This document shows, piece by piece, positions 30,392 to 42,337 of a stretch of DNA of 64,000 nt (position 1 is the first letter of the stretch; each line of letters begins with the position of its first letter). The DNA comes from Axinella damicornis (taxonomy: Eukaryota; Porifera; Demospongiae; Axinellida; Axinellidae). Made by a program: the position numbers and the translations under genes. Under the pieces are notes generated by a model. The model was not told the origin of the DNA, did not search any database, and was given only the letters and a program-made list of their open reading frames with translations. The stretch covers positions 4,998,696 through 5,062,695 of the forward strand of contig OZ007506.1 of NCBI GenBank assembly GCA_963931865.1. The letters run 5' to 3'.

Positions 30392-33300
30392 ATGTCTAGC
30401 ATGATTGTCCCTGACCCTGAATCTGGGTTGGAGTTTAAAGCAGGTAGCCTCGTTCCCAGGCCCCGTCCACCTTTCCATCGCTTGCAGTATTGTACCAGGC
30501 CCCCAGCTTTTCGTCACTTAGTGCGATACTGCAAAGTGACGGAAAGCTGGGCGGGGCCTGGGAACGAGGCTGTTTGTCAGATATTATGTGAATTCTTTGA
30601 AAACCCAAGAATACTTATACCGGAGTTTAGATCCTTCTGTCTGTAATCTGATTGGTTGGATGGTGATCTGCTGTTACTGCAGCTGACAGAGGAGGAGAAG
30701 GCTGTGCTGCTGGAGTGCAGGAGGAACTCTATGATTAGAGGTGAGTCCCATTACCAGGCCATGGTGGCCTGGTGTTGTGCCCAGACCCCACTCTGGGACC
30801 GGTGGGGTCTGGGCACGAGATGACATCTGGCCCTGTTCCATACTGTAAGGTACCCTCATTAAGGTTACGGGGTAGTCGCCGTAGGCGTGTTAGATGGGTT
30901 ACCTGAACATCATTTTTCTCGCAGATAGCAATCGATCCAGTACAACAAAAGTTACTCGTCATGAAGTATGGACCTCAGTCAACATACACAGCCAACATCT
31001 CCATTGTAGTTCTCACTGGAACTGCAGTGAGCTAGTTGATGTCTCGATTGACTATTAACCAAAAATCTCGAGTTCAAAGAGCGTGAGCAGCTTGGTTCTG
31101 GTGCTCGGAGATGCGCTATCAAAAGCTTTAGGGCATGACGGAAGCTTTTACGAATACGCTGAATGACCATCCCAAAAACAGTAATTCAGTGCACAAAATG
31201 GCGGTATTAGCCGCTTTTCTCGAGCGAGACAGCTGATAACTTTGCTATGGACAACCCTATCCAAAAAAAGCTTCCGTCATGCCCTCTATGCGTCCTTGAT
31301 ACGTATTTTAACACAGTTTACCTGCTCCAGTTCCAGTCACACGATTTTATTTTTGGTTAGCGAATTCAGCACCAGAATCAAAGCAATGCGGTCAAACGGC
31401 GCTGCGCCGCGCATAGACGTAGTTCGCGGGAAGTTCAACAGGAGACAGCTAAATTATCAGTGCACCTAGCAACCCACCTTTGGAAGAAAGTAAAAGCAGT
31501 AAGTGATTATAGTATAATGCACAGAGTGGATGTACATCAAAAACCATAAAATATAAACTCCACTCCACAGTCAACATGGCAAACAAGAAAAGCAAACCAC
31601 ATTCTAGCAGGGGGAAGTCCATGAAGCACACACCACCTGTCCGTTGGCCTAAGAAAGCAACACAACCACTACACGGAAGCCGTATCATCAACTTGGAGAA
31701 ACTGGCATCATTCATCTCTGACGTTTCCACTCATTCCCAGTCATGTCAGCTGGGGACCGTTTCCCTTGTTGGAGAAACATATCGTGGAGGCTTAGCTTCC
31801 ATCCTCGGCGCAAAGTGCGATGGCTGTAGGGCAGAACTAGCATTTCCCACTTCATCAAAAGGAGGAGAGTATGAAGGAGGCTGCAGAGGAAGAGAAAAGG
31901 CTGGCAACTGAGAGGGGGTCATTTCATGAGGGGGTGCCAGCAATTACGGTAGTTTTGGATGGGGGTTGGTGCAAGAGAACACATAAACATTCATATAATG
32001 CAATGTCTGGGGTAGGGATCATTATCGGAATTGAAACCGGGAAGTTGCTGCACACGGGTGTACGAAACAAATACTGCAGTGTGTGCACACAGGCAAACGA
32101 GCAAAACAAGACACCACAAAAACATGACTGCCATAAAAATTGGGATGGACCTTCCTCATCAATGGAGACAGACATAATCCTTGAAGGCTTCAAAAAAGCG
32201 GAAAGCAAGTATGGACTTAGATACACAACATTTATTGGAGATGGGGACAGTTCGACTCACCCCAATTTAATTACAGGCGTACCGGGATGGGGCCATGCTA
32301 TCACGAAGAAGGAATGCGCAAACCACGCTATAAAGTGCTTCCGTGGATCACTTGAACGGCTAGTGAACGAAAAACCGCAGTACAAAGGCAAGGGAGGGCT
32401 GACTGAGTCGATGCGGAAACGACTAACAAAGTGTGCCAGATGTGCAATTAAAATGAGATCCCAACTAACAGACAAGGGAACAGCAGCAAAGCTACTTCGG
32501 GAAGATCTCCGTAACGGTCCATTCCATTGTTTTGGTGACCACAGCCACTGCAGCACAGACTACTGCAAAGTGGCCCAGAGAGCAGCAAATGAGCAGACTG
32601 ATGTTGACGTTGGTTCCACACTGCCGAATGACACTGCCAGAAGTGTTATTATGGAGTCAGACCCAAGCACTGACATTCAGACGGTAGCAGGTCAAGAGCA
32701 GAGGCTATGGGAAGATGCCCTTGGTGAAGCGAATCTGGAGGATGTGCGGTCCATATCACCCTCATCTCAGCCAATTGATCAAGAAATGATGTGTGACATT
32801 CAGTGTCTGGTTAGCAGGCTGATTGCAAAAGCTGCACAGCTAATAGGTAAGGGAATGACATTAATTTTTACAACATATCCACAAGGATTCACACTTTACA
32901 TTTATTTACACAAAACATGCTATCTACTATATATTACACACTACAGGAAATTTCACCACTAACCTTGCTGAGTCTTGATCTTGGATGCATATACGCAGCA
33001 AATTTGATGGAGGTAAACCAATCAACCGCAGTCAGAGTGGGTCATGGGAAGGGAGATGTGCCGGAGCAAAGGACTGCGGCAAGTACTTGGGCCAGCATGG
33101 GGACCCCAGGCATGGGAGAAGGCCACAGGGATTGAAGCAAACTTGGTGTTCAAGTCCACCTCTGAGAAGAAAGAGAAGCAGGTAACCACAGAGCGAAAGA
33201 GGAAGGCCAGTGAAAGTGTGAAGGAAAGGAGAAGACAACGTAAATACAAGAAAACCAATGACAACACACAGCAAGCCAGACGGGACTATGCCAGACATGA

Positions 33301-36100
33301 CAGCGGACAAGGAGTGATGGATACAGTGAGTGATGTGCCACAGGATTACTTGGAGAAAATGATGCTGGACTACTACAAAACTAACACAGCTATAACCGAC
33401 CAGAAGGTACTTGAAGTGGAGAGGGTTACTAGAGGACAGGGTACAGCTGATGATATTGCTGGAAATATCTGGCTGGCAGAGAGAAGGAAGCGGATCACGT
33501 CCTCAAATACAGGATTGATAGCAAGACGGAGGTGTACAACAAAGGTAGCCAATTTGGTGAAGAACCTATTGTATTCTACATTTCAGGGCACTGCAGCAAC
33601 GGAGTGGGGAAAGCTCCAGGAGCCGGAAACATCCAAGGCCTATCTTGACACGAAACGCCCCAGCTCACCTGGCATTACTGTCTACCCAAGTGGTCTTGTG
33701 GTACACCCCGAACATCATTGGCTTGCAGCTAGCCCAGATGGTCTCGTCACTGATCCCTCATCTCCTGAACCTGCAGGGATAGTGGAGTTCAAGAACCCCT
33801 ACAAGTTTAGGGAAGTGGCACTGAAAGACGCTGTCAAACAAGACAACAGCTTTTGCCTCACTGAGACTGATCACTATCTTAGACTCAAACACAGCCACCA
33901 CTACTACTACCAGGTGCAGGCTGCCATGTTTTGCACCAAGACAAAGTGGTGTGACTTCGTTGTGCGCACAACAGTGGACCTACACATTGAGAGAATAGTC
34001 TGGGATCCCCAGTTTTGGATGTCAGTACTACCCCGCCTTCATGATTTTTATTTTACAGCTATTCTGCCTGAGCTGGCACTACCCCGTATGCATACGGGCG
34101 GTATACGTGAGCCTGCAGAGTGGCTCAAGGATCCCAAGGCCTGGGAACAGCAAACCAAGACCCTGTAACTTCAGTTAAGGTCTCTATTTACTCATAACGA
34201 ACTCATCTTTCTTTTGTGTATCCATCTCCATCCATGACGGTACCAGTCCTCTTCTCACAAGCTGATCGCGGTATACGTGAGCCTGCAGAGTACGAGTGGC
34301 TCAAGGATCCAAAGGCCTGGGAACAGCAAACCAAGACTCTGTAACTTCAGTTAAGGTCTCTATTTACTCAAACGAACTCATCTTTCTTTTGTGTATCCAT
34401 CTCCATCCACGGTCCTCTTCTCGCAAGCTGATCGCGCTGATCGCGGTAAAAAAAACCCCGCGCACATGTGAAATTATATTGAAATCCGCTTAAATGTATA
34501 CGCTTCCGGTGTACGCGCGGCGCACGAGTATCCCGTAACCTTAAGACTGCATGCATGAGCAGCATTTTGTAACTACCATAGATCATAAGACCACTAGTAC
34601 TGTACATGTAGGCGCTCACAACACAAATTGTTGGTACGGTATGGATGGTACTTCATGGAGCACTAGCTCTGTCAGTGTAGCCTTCTCCCTCCTCTCTCCT
34701 CTTCTCTCCCCCTCTTCCTTCCTCTCTCCCCCTCCTCCCTCCTCTCTCTCCCTCCTCTCTCCCCCTCCTCCCTCCTCTCTCTCCCTCCTCTCTCCCCCTT
34801 CTCCCTCCTCTCTCTCCCTCCTCTCTCCCCTTCCTCCCTCCTCTCTCCCCTCCTCCCTCCTCTCTCCCCCTCCCTCCTCTCTCCCCCTCCCCGCTCTCTC
34901 CCCCTCCTCCCTCCTCTTCCCTTCCTCCCTCCTCTCTCCCCCTCCTCCCTCCTGTCTCCCCCTCCTCCCTCCTCTCTTCCCCTCCTCCCTTCTCTCCCCC
35001 CTCCCCCCCCTCTCTCTCGCTTCCATCCTCCCTTCTCTACTCTTGTTCCCCAATCTCACTTTCCTTCCTCCTTCTCGCGTGCTTTCAACCCCTGTAAGAA
35101 TAGGATATACTCCGGAGATTCACATTATCCTCTCGGTGGGTATCCTTTCCTTGTATATAAACATCATCATCCATTTTCTGCTATTGGAGGTAGCTGCTTC
35201 ACCTGGTGGAACTCTCATACTATAAGTGGTCCCCCCAAAAGCGGTCCCCCCGGAATGTCAATAATTGGTCCCCCCTGGGACCATATCCGTGGCACTGTAA
35301 GCAGTCCCCCCTCACCATAATTGGTCCCCCTAGTTGTTCACTATCTCAGGTCACTAGCGGGTCATCTATGAAGCGAGGAAACATACACATAAGTCTCTTG
35401 GATGCGAATGGAGTGTCTGCAGCTGCCGTCAGGAGCCCATGCCACCACATACAGTGTAGTCCAATCTAGTGCATGTACGCACATAAGTCATGCATATCGC
35501 ATGATGCTCGTTCCCACACAGTCAGCTGAGAGCATGCACCAAGATAACAGACCGAAGTTGTAACAACAATGTAATGATAAGCTGCAAAACAATTCCTTCT
35601 TAGTCTGTGTAATCTCTACAAGTAGCTTCACTCACTTCGCTCGCTCAGCTACTTCCCCCCCTCGTTCGCCTACGTGAGTAATCCGGTGCCGGACAGCTCT
35701 CTGTGCAGAGCTGGTGCTCCCCAATTGCGTCCGCTTTAGCTGCTGCTCCCTGTGCGATTGCATCGATCCGTTTCAACTGCTGCTCCCCGTTTGCATCCGC
35801 TTCAGCTGCTGCTCGCTGCTTGCGTCCGCTTCAGCTGCTACTCTCGATTGCGTCCATTTCAACTGCTCCCTGATTGTGTCCGCTTTGGCTGATGCTCCCC
35901 GGTTGCGTCCGATTCAACTGCAGCTCCCCGATTGCATCCACATCGACTGCTGCTCCCCGCCAGCTGTTCTGGAAGATTCCAGCCCATGCCCAATGTTCTT
36001 GTACATTCTTGGTGGAGTTCGAGGTTGAGTAAATGGAAGTATGAAGGTCACGCGTCACTAGTCTAGTCATGCCCCTTGAACATCCCACTTCCGTTACACA

Positions 36101-36179
<79 letters not shown>

Positions 36180-39100
36180 AGTTAAAATGTACAGAGATAC
36201 AAGTTGTCCTTCGTCGGTGTCTAGACTTTGTCGCTCTCCGTTGGTAACTAGTCTTGTTCCCAGACCCAAACAATTGCCCAACACAGATCACTTGGAGTAT
36301 CACTCACGGGGAAGGAGGATCTGGTTTCTTCTCATCTTGCAAGCTGGGTGACCTTACCTGTACGTACCACGCCGAGCAGATGATGCATCTACAGGGTGGT
36401 ACTGTCCGTAGCAAGGGGGACCAGGTTTGGCTATGATATTTGGTCTGAGGGGTCTGCCGTGGATGATCCAGGGGGACCGCTTTTGAGGGACCAGGGACAC
36501 TGTCCACGGCTTGACAGAACTACCATTGTACATAGGCCTGGTATAAAACTGTCTTTTTCTCAGGCCTGGGAATGGGTCTAAAGCTGTTCCTCCAGAAAAA
36601 ATACATGCAAGTAGAAGTGGGCGTGCATAGGATGGCCTTGGAAGGCATCCTAACACATTCCACACCCTCTAGATCTTACACTCCCCGCTCCAATTCCTCC
36701 CTATTACAGGATTTGCACTGGGTACCGTTTCCTGTTTAGTCCTGAGATGGTTCGTCAATAGCGGTATGTGTGCGTGACTATATGTACGCATGTCTGCTCC
36801 TGTCCTAAGCTAGTTCATCAATCAATATGTGTGTATGTTCATGTCTGTTCTGATGGTTCATCAATGAGATGTTCTGTTTTAGGAACATGTACGACATATG
36901 ACATCAGCATTCAGCTCTACTCTTACCAGCAGCAACCTTATACAATTGAATGTGACGCCACATCCTGTCACACCTCAGGTCGAGTCCCAATGCACATGCA
37001 GAGGCGGCGATGGTTCTACTATGCTGGGCTGTACACGGGCACATTCTTTTTGGGCATGTCCTCCTATAAGCAGCGCTGCTTCGACAAGATAATGGCCCTG
37101 GAGAACTCACCCTTGGCCGACCAACTGCGACAATACCTTGAAAAAGAGTAAGCCGCACTCACCTCCCATATCATGCTTCTATACCCCCCCCCCCCCCCCC
37201 CCCCCCATCCTGTACACTACATCCAGCCCAAAGTGGGGGGGGGGGGGGGGCATATTTTTGAATATGTGATTAGTGTCGACTATACGCCCCCTCAAAACAT
37301 TTTGCTACGTACATGAACTATTATGACACTTTCATGTTCACAGTTATAAAAGTACAAACGATCGCCAGTACTGTTCGTGGTCATCATGTGTGGTCTCCCT
37401 TTATCGGCAAGAAGAGCTGCCACTTTGCGAGGGCCATAATATTCATGACGACTTTGTTGTAGCCATCTTCAAGAACAGCAATACTGTTGGTCATGTACCA
37501 CGGGACTTGTATTTTCGACGTCAACAGATCTGAGAGACGATCTAAAGGTGTGCATGTCTAGCTTAGATATTCCAGAAGACGCTCACCAGGGGGTGTTACA
37601 ACGGGTCAAAATACCCTGTGCAGGAACTTTGGCGAAAAGAGGGGGAGGACGTATTTTTGAAGGGGGCGTATTAGTGGTTATGGTACATGTACCTCTCCTC
37701 CCACACACACGTCTCGTATTGTAGCTCCAGCGATCACACCTCCACCCATGCACCCATCTAGGTTCCATATCACACACTTCTCCCACCCATCTCCCATATC
37801 ACACACGTACACGGAGCAGTCTGATTCCACAGGCAGTGTGACTCCACAATCACTCGTAGCCGAGTCTGCAGTCACAATCCTCTTGCCATTTTCAAAGCGT
37901 ATTATTATATAGGCATGCATGTATTGTCATGTTTTCAATTTTTCACAACTTGCAGTTGGAGCAAATGCGTCAAGAATGAGAATGATGGCACTGAACAAGG
38001 TAGCATGGTTGTCAATGTATGGTACACGTAGTTTGTAATAGCAGGCACTTTTTGATGATATTATTTGTTGAGCCTGAGTGAGCCCTACCCCAGCACAAGC
38101 CGCCTCAGCTGTGTATGTATAATATATGTACCATGTGTCTTACTACGTTCTTCTGCAAAGTTTCTTGCATCGTGGGAGAATTCTAAGACCAACAGATGGC
38201 TGCAACAAGGACAGAGACCATTCTTGGTCCTTCCTACCTCTTAGTTGGCTACTGCATGGCAACAAAGACTGCAAGAATGTTGCTGAGTGCGTTTTGTGCT
38301 GGATCAGTTTGCAATGTGTATAAGAGCATGTGTCAGTTCCTGTGTTGTGTGTATTGAGATCACATACACTGCTGATTGTAGTTTAAGTCATGCGTCGCTT
38401 GCTCAGGCTCACCCCAGAATGTCATCTGCATGTAGGTAACAGTAGGTTATGGCATGGGCTGGTGATCTCAACTCTCATTTGCTTGTGTCATGCTCCTAGT
38501 GGAGTTTGGGACCAAGCTTCAGTACATGCAGCCACCCGTCACCAACCACCTTGCCTATTCGACTTTGTGTGCACGAAAGTATGATCAGCTGTGCTGTCAT
38601 TTCATCCCCAGGTCATCAAAAACGCCATCACGGTCATCGAAAACGTTATCAACCCCCCTCCACCCCTGCACCCTCTCCCTCCCCCTACATGGGGCACAAG
38701 GAAGGAACAGGGAACTATGGAGGGGGCGTGACCACCACCAGTGGCAGACCATATGATCAACGTAAGTAACTTGGTTCAAATTTGTATGGATGGGGTTTAA
38801 TTAAAACGCTTACTCAGAACACTAGAAGTGATGATTTTACTAGTTTTGGTTCTGCAACAGTTATCAGTGATCCGGCTGGCAAAGTGTCAACCATATTATG
38901 CGATGGAATTCAACCTGTCCTGCAATTTGATTGGTTTATGTGGCTGACGCAGCCAGTGGGAAGACAAAAATGCTCGTAACTCTACTCAGTACCACAATGT
39001 GACTGTTTTACGAAACTGTCGGTGATCATAATGGGGTAGTCAGAATCTTTGTGCGCCTTCCTTGAACATGATCTATTCACATTGCGGCAAAACTACGTTG

Positions 39101-40100
39101 TACTTCATCTTCCAATTACGTGTATAAGTTTTACGATGACAGTGTGGAGCACTTCCAATATGGACACCCTAGGCACTCCCCAGTAATGTATCTAAGTTCC
39201 TAGTACATGTAGGAAAACCTACAACGCAGTTGCCACTTCAACAAACTAGAGCCTATATACATCTGACACATCACATTGGAAAATTATGCTTCTGCAGGCC
39301 AGCTTGATAGCAGACCCTCGCAGCAAGAGCTGCCATCTGACCAACCAGATGCCTTCAGCGGTAGTGGTGGTGGGACCACTGGTACCAACTTCCAGGAGGC
39401 AAGCAGTCCCGAGCAAGGCCAATGGACCACACCCACCAGAACGCAGTGAGAAATATCTGATTGCTACTGATTACAAGCCTGGACCAATGCCAGTTGAAGT
39501 TGAAATCCTACCCTCACTCCTTCCATCTCCTCCCTCCCTCCTCCCTCCCCTCCCCTCCCTCCCTCCCTCCCTCCCTCCGCCCCCATAAGGGGAAGGACAT
39601 TTGATGAGATTCGTGAGGAGAGCAGACGTCAACAGCTGCAGAAGAATTTTCCAAGGGTGGGGAGAGTTGAGGAGGGCAGGAAGGAGGAGGTGTATGTGGA
39701 GAAGGGGGACTGGACGCAGCGGCAGGAAACACGGGGTGAGTGACTGAGTGTGAGTGTGGTTGGACATATCAGCTAGTACTGTAGAATTGTGCATAATTGT
39801 ACGCATTCCTAGTCAGAAGTAGCCTTGAGGACTCTGTTTCTGTGACATTGTGTGTACTTTGATTTGCATTAATGTACGTGTGTGTGTCTCTCAATTAAGT
39901 TATTTTCTGCAACATTTTTCTGCATGGGAAACCCTGGCCTGCGTGGGACTGTCCCCCATGCAGGACTGACTTCAATCAAGAGCGCATAAGTATGCGCTCT
40001 TGAGTGACAGTATGACTTGTTACGTTACGTACACCTCTTTCTTGCAGGCTCTGGTAGACCAGTGCGCAGGAACAAGTATGGAGACATTATTGAGGACTAG
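30392..40100 (+). CDS. OCIAD1: OCIA domain-containing protein 1
   Basis: Small OCIA-domain protein; vertebrate members sit on mitochondria or endosomes and affect respiratory-chain activity and signalling. Exons: 30392-30443, 30690-30740, 36710-36763, 36979-37147, 37956-37999, 38612-38761, 39298-39445, 39590-39735, 40048-40100 (TAG), all phase-consistent. Exon 1 gives MSSMIVPDPESGLEFKA. Exon 2 gives EEEKAVLLECRRNSM, the EEER...EC motif of OCIA. Exons 3-4 give the hydrophobic segments and SSYKQRCFDKIMALENSPL, which aligns with the human KLSY..C..K...LENSPL block. The C-terminus RRNKYGDIIED matches the conserved VNKYGD end. Intron 2 is almost 6 kb and hosts transposons. Exons 5-7 encode a poorly conserved Ser/Pro/Gly linker and are the least certain. 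Confidence 0.9.
30445..30571. mobile_element. GTTCCCAGGC-family MITE at the OCIAD1 exon 1 donor
   Basis: Ends TAGCCTCGTTCCCAGGCCCC and GGGGCCTGGGAACGAGGCT; the interior has inverted CAGCTTTTCGTCACTT / AAGTGACGGAAAGCTG arms. Its first base is the T of the GT splice donor of OCIAD1 exon 1. Confidence 0.8.
31125..31285. repeat. Inverted repeat upstream of the transposon ORFs
   Basis: GGGCATGACGGAAGCTTTT near 31131-31149 and its complement AAAAGCTTCCGTCATGCCC near 31266-31284 are separated by about 117 bp. It could be a small MITE or a terminal structure of the downstream element. Confidence 0.6.
31576..34168 (+). pseudogene. Decayed transposon gene: Mutator-like transposase plus YqaJ exonuclease domain
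   Basis: Three overlapping pieces read in the same direction inside OCIAD1 intron 2. Piece 1 (31576-31911) holds an N-terminal basic and CDGC zinc-binding-like region. Piece 2 (31871-32847) holds a DDE-type Mutator-like transposase core: TVVLDGGWCKRTHKHSYNA with a first Asp, a C-x2-C...C zinc cluster, and TTFIGDGDSS with a second Asp. After a likely intron (32848-32947), piece 3 (to 34168) holds a basic region and a YqaJ/lambda-exonuclease domain: HHWLAASPDGLV, GIVEFKNPY (the E-x-K pair) and HHYYYQVQAAM. From memory, related invertebrate proteins are one long chain. Here an internal segment between pieces 1 and 2 appears lost, a TGA follows the splice near 32973, and a frameshift lies near 33065-33080. 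It is therefore scored as a broken copy. Confidence 0.8.
34101..34440 (+). repeat. Tandem duplication of about 170 bp at the 3' end of the transposon gene
   Basis: GTATACGTGAGCCTGCAGAG...GCTGATCGCG is present at 34101-34270 and again at 34271-34440 with a few small differences. It duplicates the last codons of the YqaJ frame and the sequence after its stop. Confidence 0.9.
34681..35050 (+). repeat. CTCCCT-rich pyrimidine tract
   Basis: About 370 bp of CCTCCTCTCTCCCC-type repeats with a roughly 15-20-bp period, in OCIAD1 intron 2. Ser/Pro- and Arg/Glu-rich frames are artefacts. Confidence 0.92.
35615..36076 (+). repeat. Dispersed repeat with a roughly 30-bp internal minisatellite
   Basis: Begins with CTTCACTCACTTCGCTCGCTCAG and ends near GGTCACGCGTCACTAGTCTAG. 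In between, a unit like GATTGCGTCCGCTTCAGCTGCTGCTCCCC repeats about eight times. A second copy lies at 55905-56325. Confidence 0.85.
36107..36172 (+). repeat. (CA)n microsatellite
   Basis: About 33 CA dinucleotides with few interruptions in OCIAD1 intron 2. Confidence 0.95.
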
Positions 40101-41734
40101 TCAAGTGCAATTGCTATAGTGAACAGACCTGTATGGAGTTGTTGTAGCTGTTCTAATGTATGAAGGCATTGAAGGGATTTCCTTTATGTTTGTTTTTTTA
40201 CAGACCCCTCACCTTAGTCTTGCATAGCCAGACCCATGCAGTTCTGGATCTGGTCTTACGAGATTATATGGCCACTAGAAACTGTTGGGCATACATGTAC
40301 AAATGTCAAAACGTTTGTCTGCAGATAATTTCTTTGGGATGGACATGCATACGCTCGTGTTTGGAAGGATTGATGGTGAGGTCAGTAGCTGAGATGTTTT
40401 TCTACTCAGCTGTGAGTGTAATACTATAGGTCATATATGGCAATCAGAGATAACCCCGGCTGCTATGGTGCTGGCGCGCGCAACGGTTTCTGCAGCCTTT
40501 TACTGTTTAAGGCGGAATATAGCTATATTGGCCTCACCCTCCTTCCAAAGCTGAAGTACGAGCATGTCTATCTCACAGAATTTATGGAAAGCCCACAGTC
40601 TCCTCCAACTATATGACATATAGATACCGAATTTCCCTTGCCTCTTCAATGAGCAAGGAGAGTTAGCTGGACATGCTAGCGCTAGAGCCTTCTTGTTTCA
40701 AGCGGCTAGCTGGGGTTTGAAAATATTTGGCGGGAAGTCGCGCGCATGCGCAACCTGCTACTTCCGGTTTGTGGTATAAATATTGAATTTGTACCAAGTT
40801 TTGGCGGGATGTCGGGATGGCACACTCGCTAAGCACTTGCTTTGCAGCCTGGGGGTTGAGTGTTCGCCTCCCCAATAACCGAGTACGAGTCTGGGCCACT
40901 CCGTACACATGCACCGGTTCTCGACTTCCCCGCCTAGCAACTTGAGTACGCCGGTTCCCATCTGACCACCGAAGCTAAAGGTGTTCTGGTAGAAAGCAGG
41001 TTAGCCTCCTGTGATTCCAGTCACGCCTATCCAGCGCTCCTGAGGCTTACACTTCGGTGTCTGACCTGTCACGGAGGGATGGGTTGTTGCTAGGTTTGTT
41101 TTTTTTTCCTCCTTTTTTTTTTCTTCCCCTTCATTCTTTTTTTTTCCCTCTTCATTTTTTTCACCCTTTATAGCTATGCCCTGTATTTTTTCTTTCTGTA
41201 TAAACATATGTAAGCTAATGCTAAACACCAGAAGAAATTACCACTATACGGTGAACAAGGTTTTTCATGCTTGACTATTATAAAACAGCTTTTTGACTGC
41301 AGCTGAATTTGCTGGTACAGCAGTCTTGACTTTCTTTGGAAGTGTGCTACATTCTCCTAGCCTCGCTCCCAAGCCTTCTACACCTCCAGACACTTGAACT
41401 GATCAGCTGCTTGATGTGCATGACCATGTCAGACTACACCAGCTCTTCTTTAACTTGACAACCCTTGCAATGGCTCACAATTGGCCGGAGCTCCACCGAT
41501 GTAAAGGTATATTCAGTATGTATCACTATAGGTGTTTTACAAAGCTGTATTGATTTCACATAGTCAATGGTCACATAATCTGATGAAGGAGTTTACATCA
41601 AAGAAAATTAGTAAAAGTTATTGCACTATTCTATTCCTAAGTATCTGTCAAGGAGAACAGAGTGACAATTGCAGTTAGTTATCTCAGGCCCATAAACGTA
41701 TAGCGAAACCAAGCTTTCATGGTGTTATACTGGT
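40101..41734. other. OCIAD1-PAXIP1 convergent intergenic region, with a possible SINE
   Basis: No gene supported. At about 40815-41170 the sequence resembles a degenerate tRNA-derived SINE: a GGCACACTCGCTAAGCACTTGC-like head, GGGGGTTGAGTGTTCGCC in B-box position, and a T-rich tail at 41100-41165. Poly(A) signals for the two converging genes are expected here, but none was assigned with confidence. Confidence 0.35.
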
Positions 41735-42238
41735 CTAGTTAGAGCCCTTTATCTTAAGAGGATACTGGGAGAAGTCCAGTTCTTGCTTGAGGACTCCAGT
41801 CAACACAAACTCGGCATTGTATACAGCTATATGTGGTATGTGTGTGGGGAGGGAAGGAGGGGGGGGGGGGGGGGGGGGGGCAACTGGTACCTGTGACCTG
41901 AAGGATGTATACCAAGTGCCTCACTGTATCTTTATCTAATGTACACGGAAAGTGATCATGGTAGAATTCAGAGAGGTTACGTGTGCCGGGTACATGTACA
42001 TGTAGTCTTTCAATCCACAACTTGTTTCACTTTCATTAGCTAACTCTGTACAAACCTCCTGAGGAATGTGTAGCAGTGAATGACCCTGCACAGCTATTGG
42101 ACAGTACAGTTGCAATTTATAAATCCATTGTTTGAATGTAGGCTGCCTACCGATGCCGTGTCTGAAAAATTCGGAACAGTGATCACTGTCTACATCATCT
42201 GGGCAAGAGATAACAATGAACTGCTCTGTGGATGAGGG

Positions 42239-42286
<48 letters not shown>

Positions 42287-42287
42287 C

Positions 42288-42337
<50 letters not shown>

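Larger units (their letters stand above)
35225..36494. mobile_element. Composite element with GGTCCCCC-type inverted ends
   Basis: The left end (35225-35260, with CCCCAAAAGCGGTCCCCC) and right end (36468-36494, with GGGGGACCGCTTTTGAGGG) are inverted. The interior includes a repeat shared with 55905-56325, a minisatellite of about 30 bp and a (CA)n tract. No transposase frame was seen. The boundaries and the claim that this is one element are tentative. Confidence 0.45.

Noticed and set aside
36768..36978. Upstream in-frame extension of OCIAD1 exon 4
   Set aside because: The frame is open, but a start after the CACCTCAG acceptor keeps phase with exon 3 and matches the family's spacing between the two hydrophobic segments.
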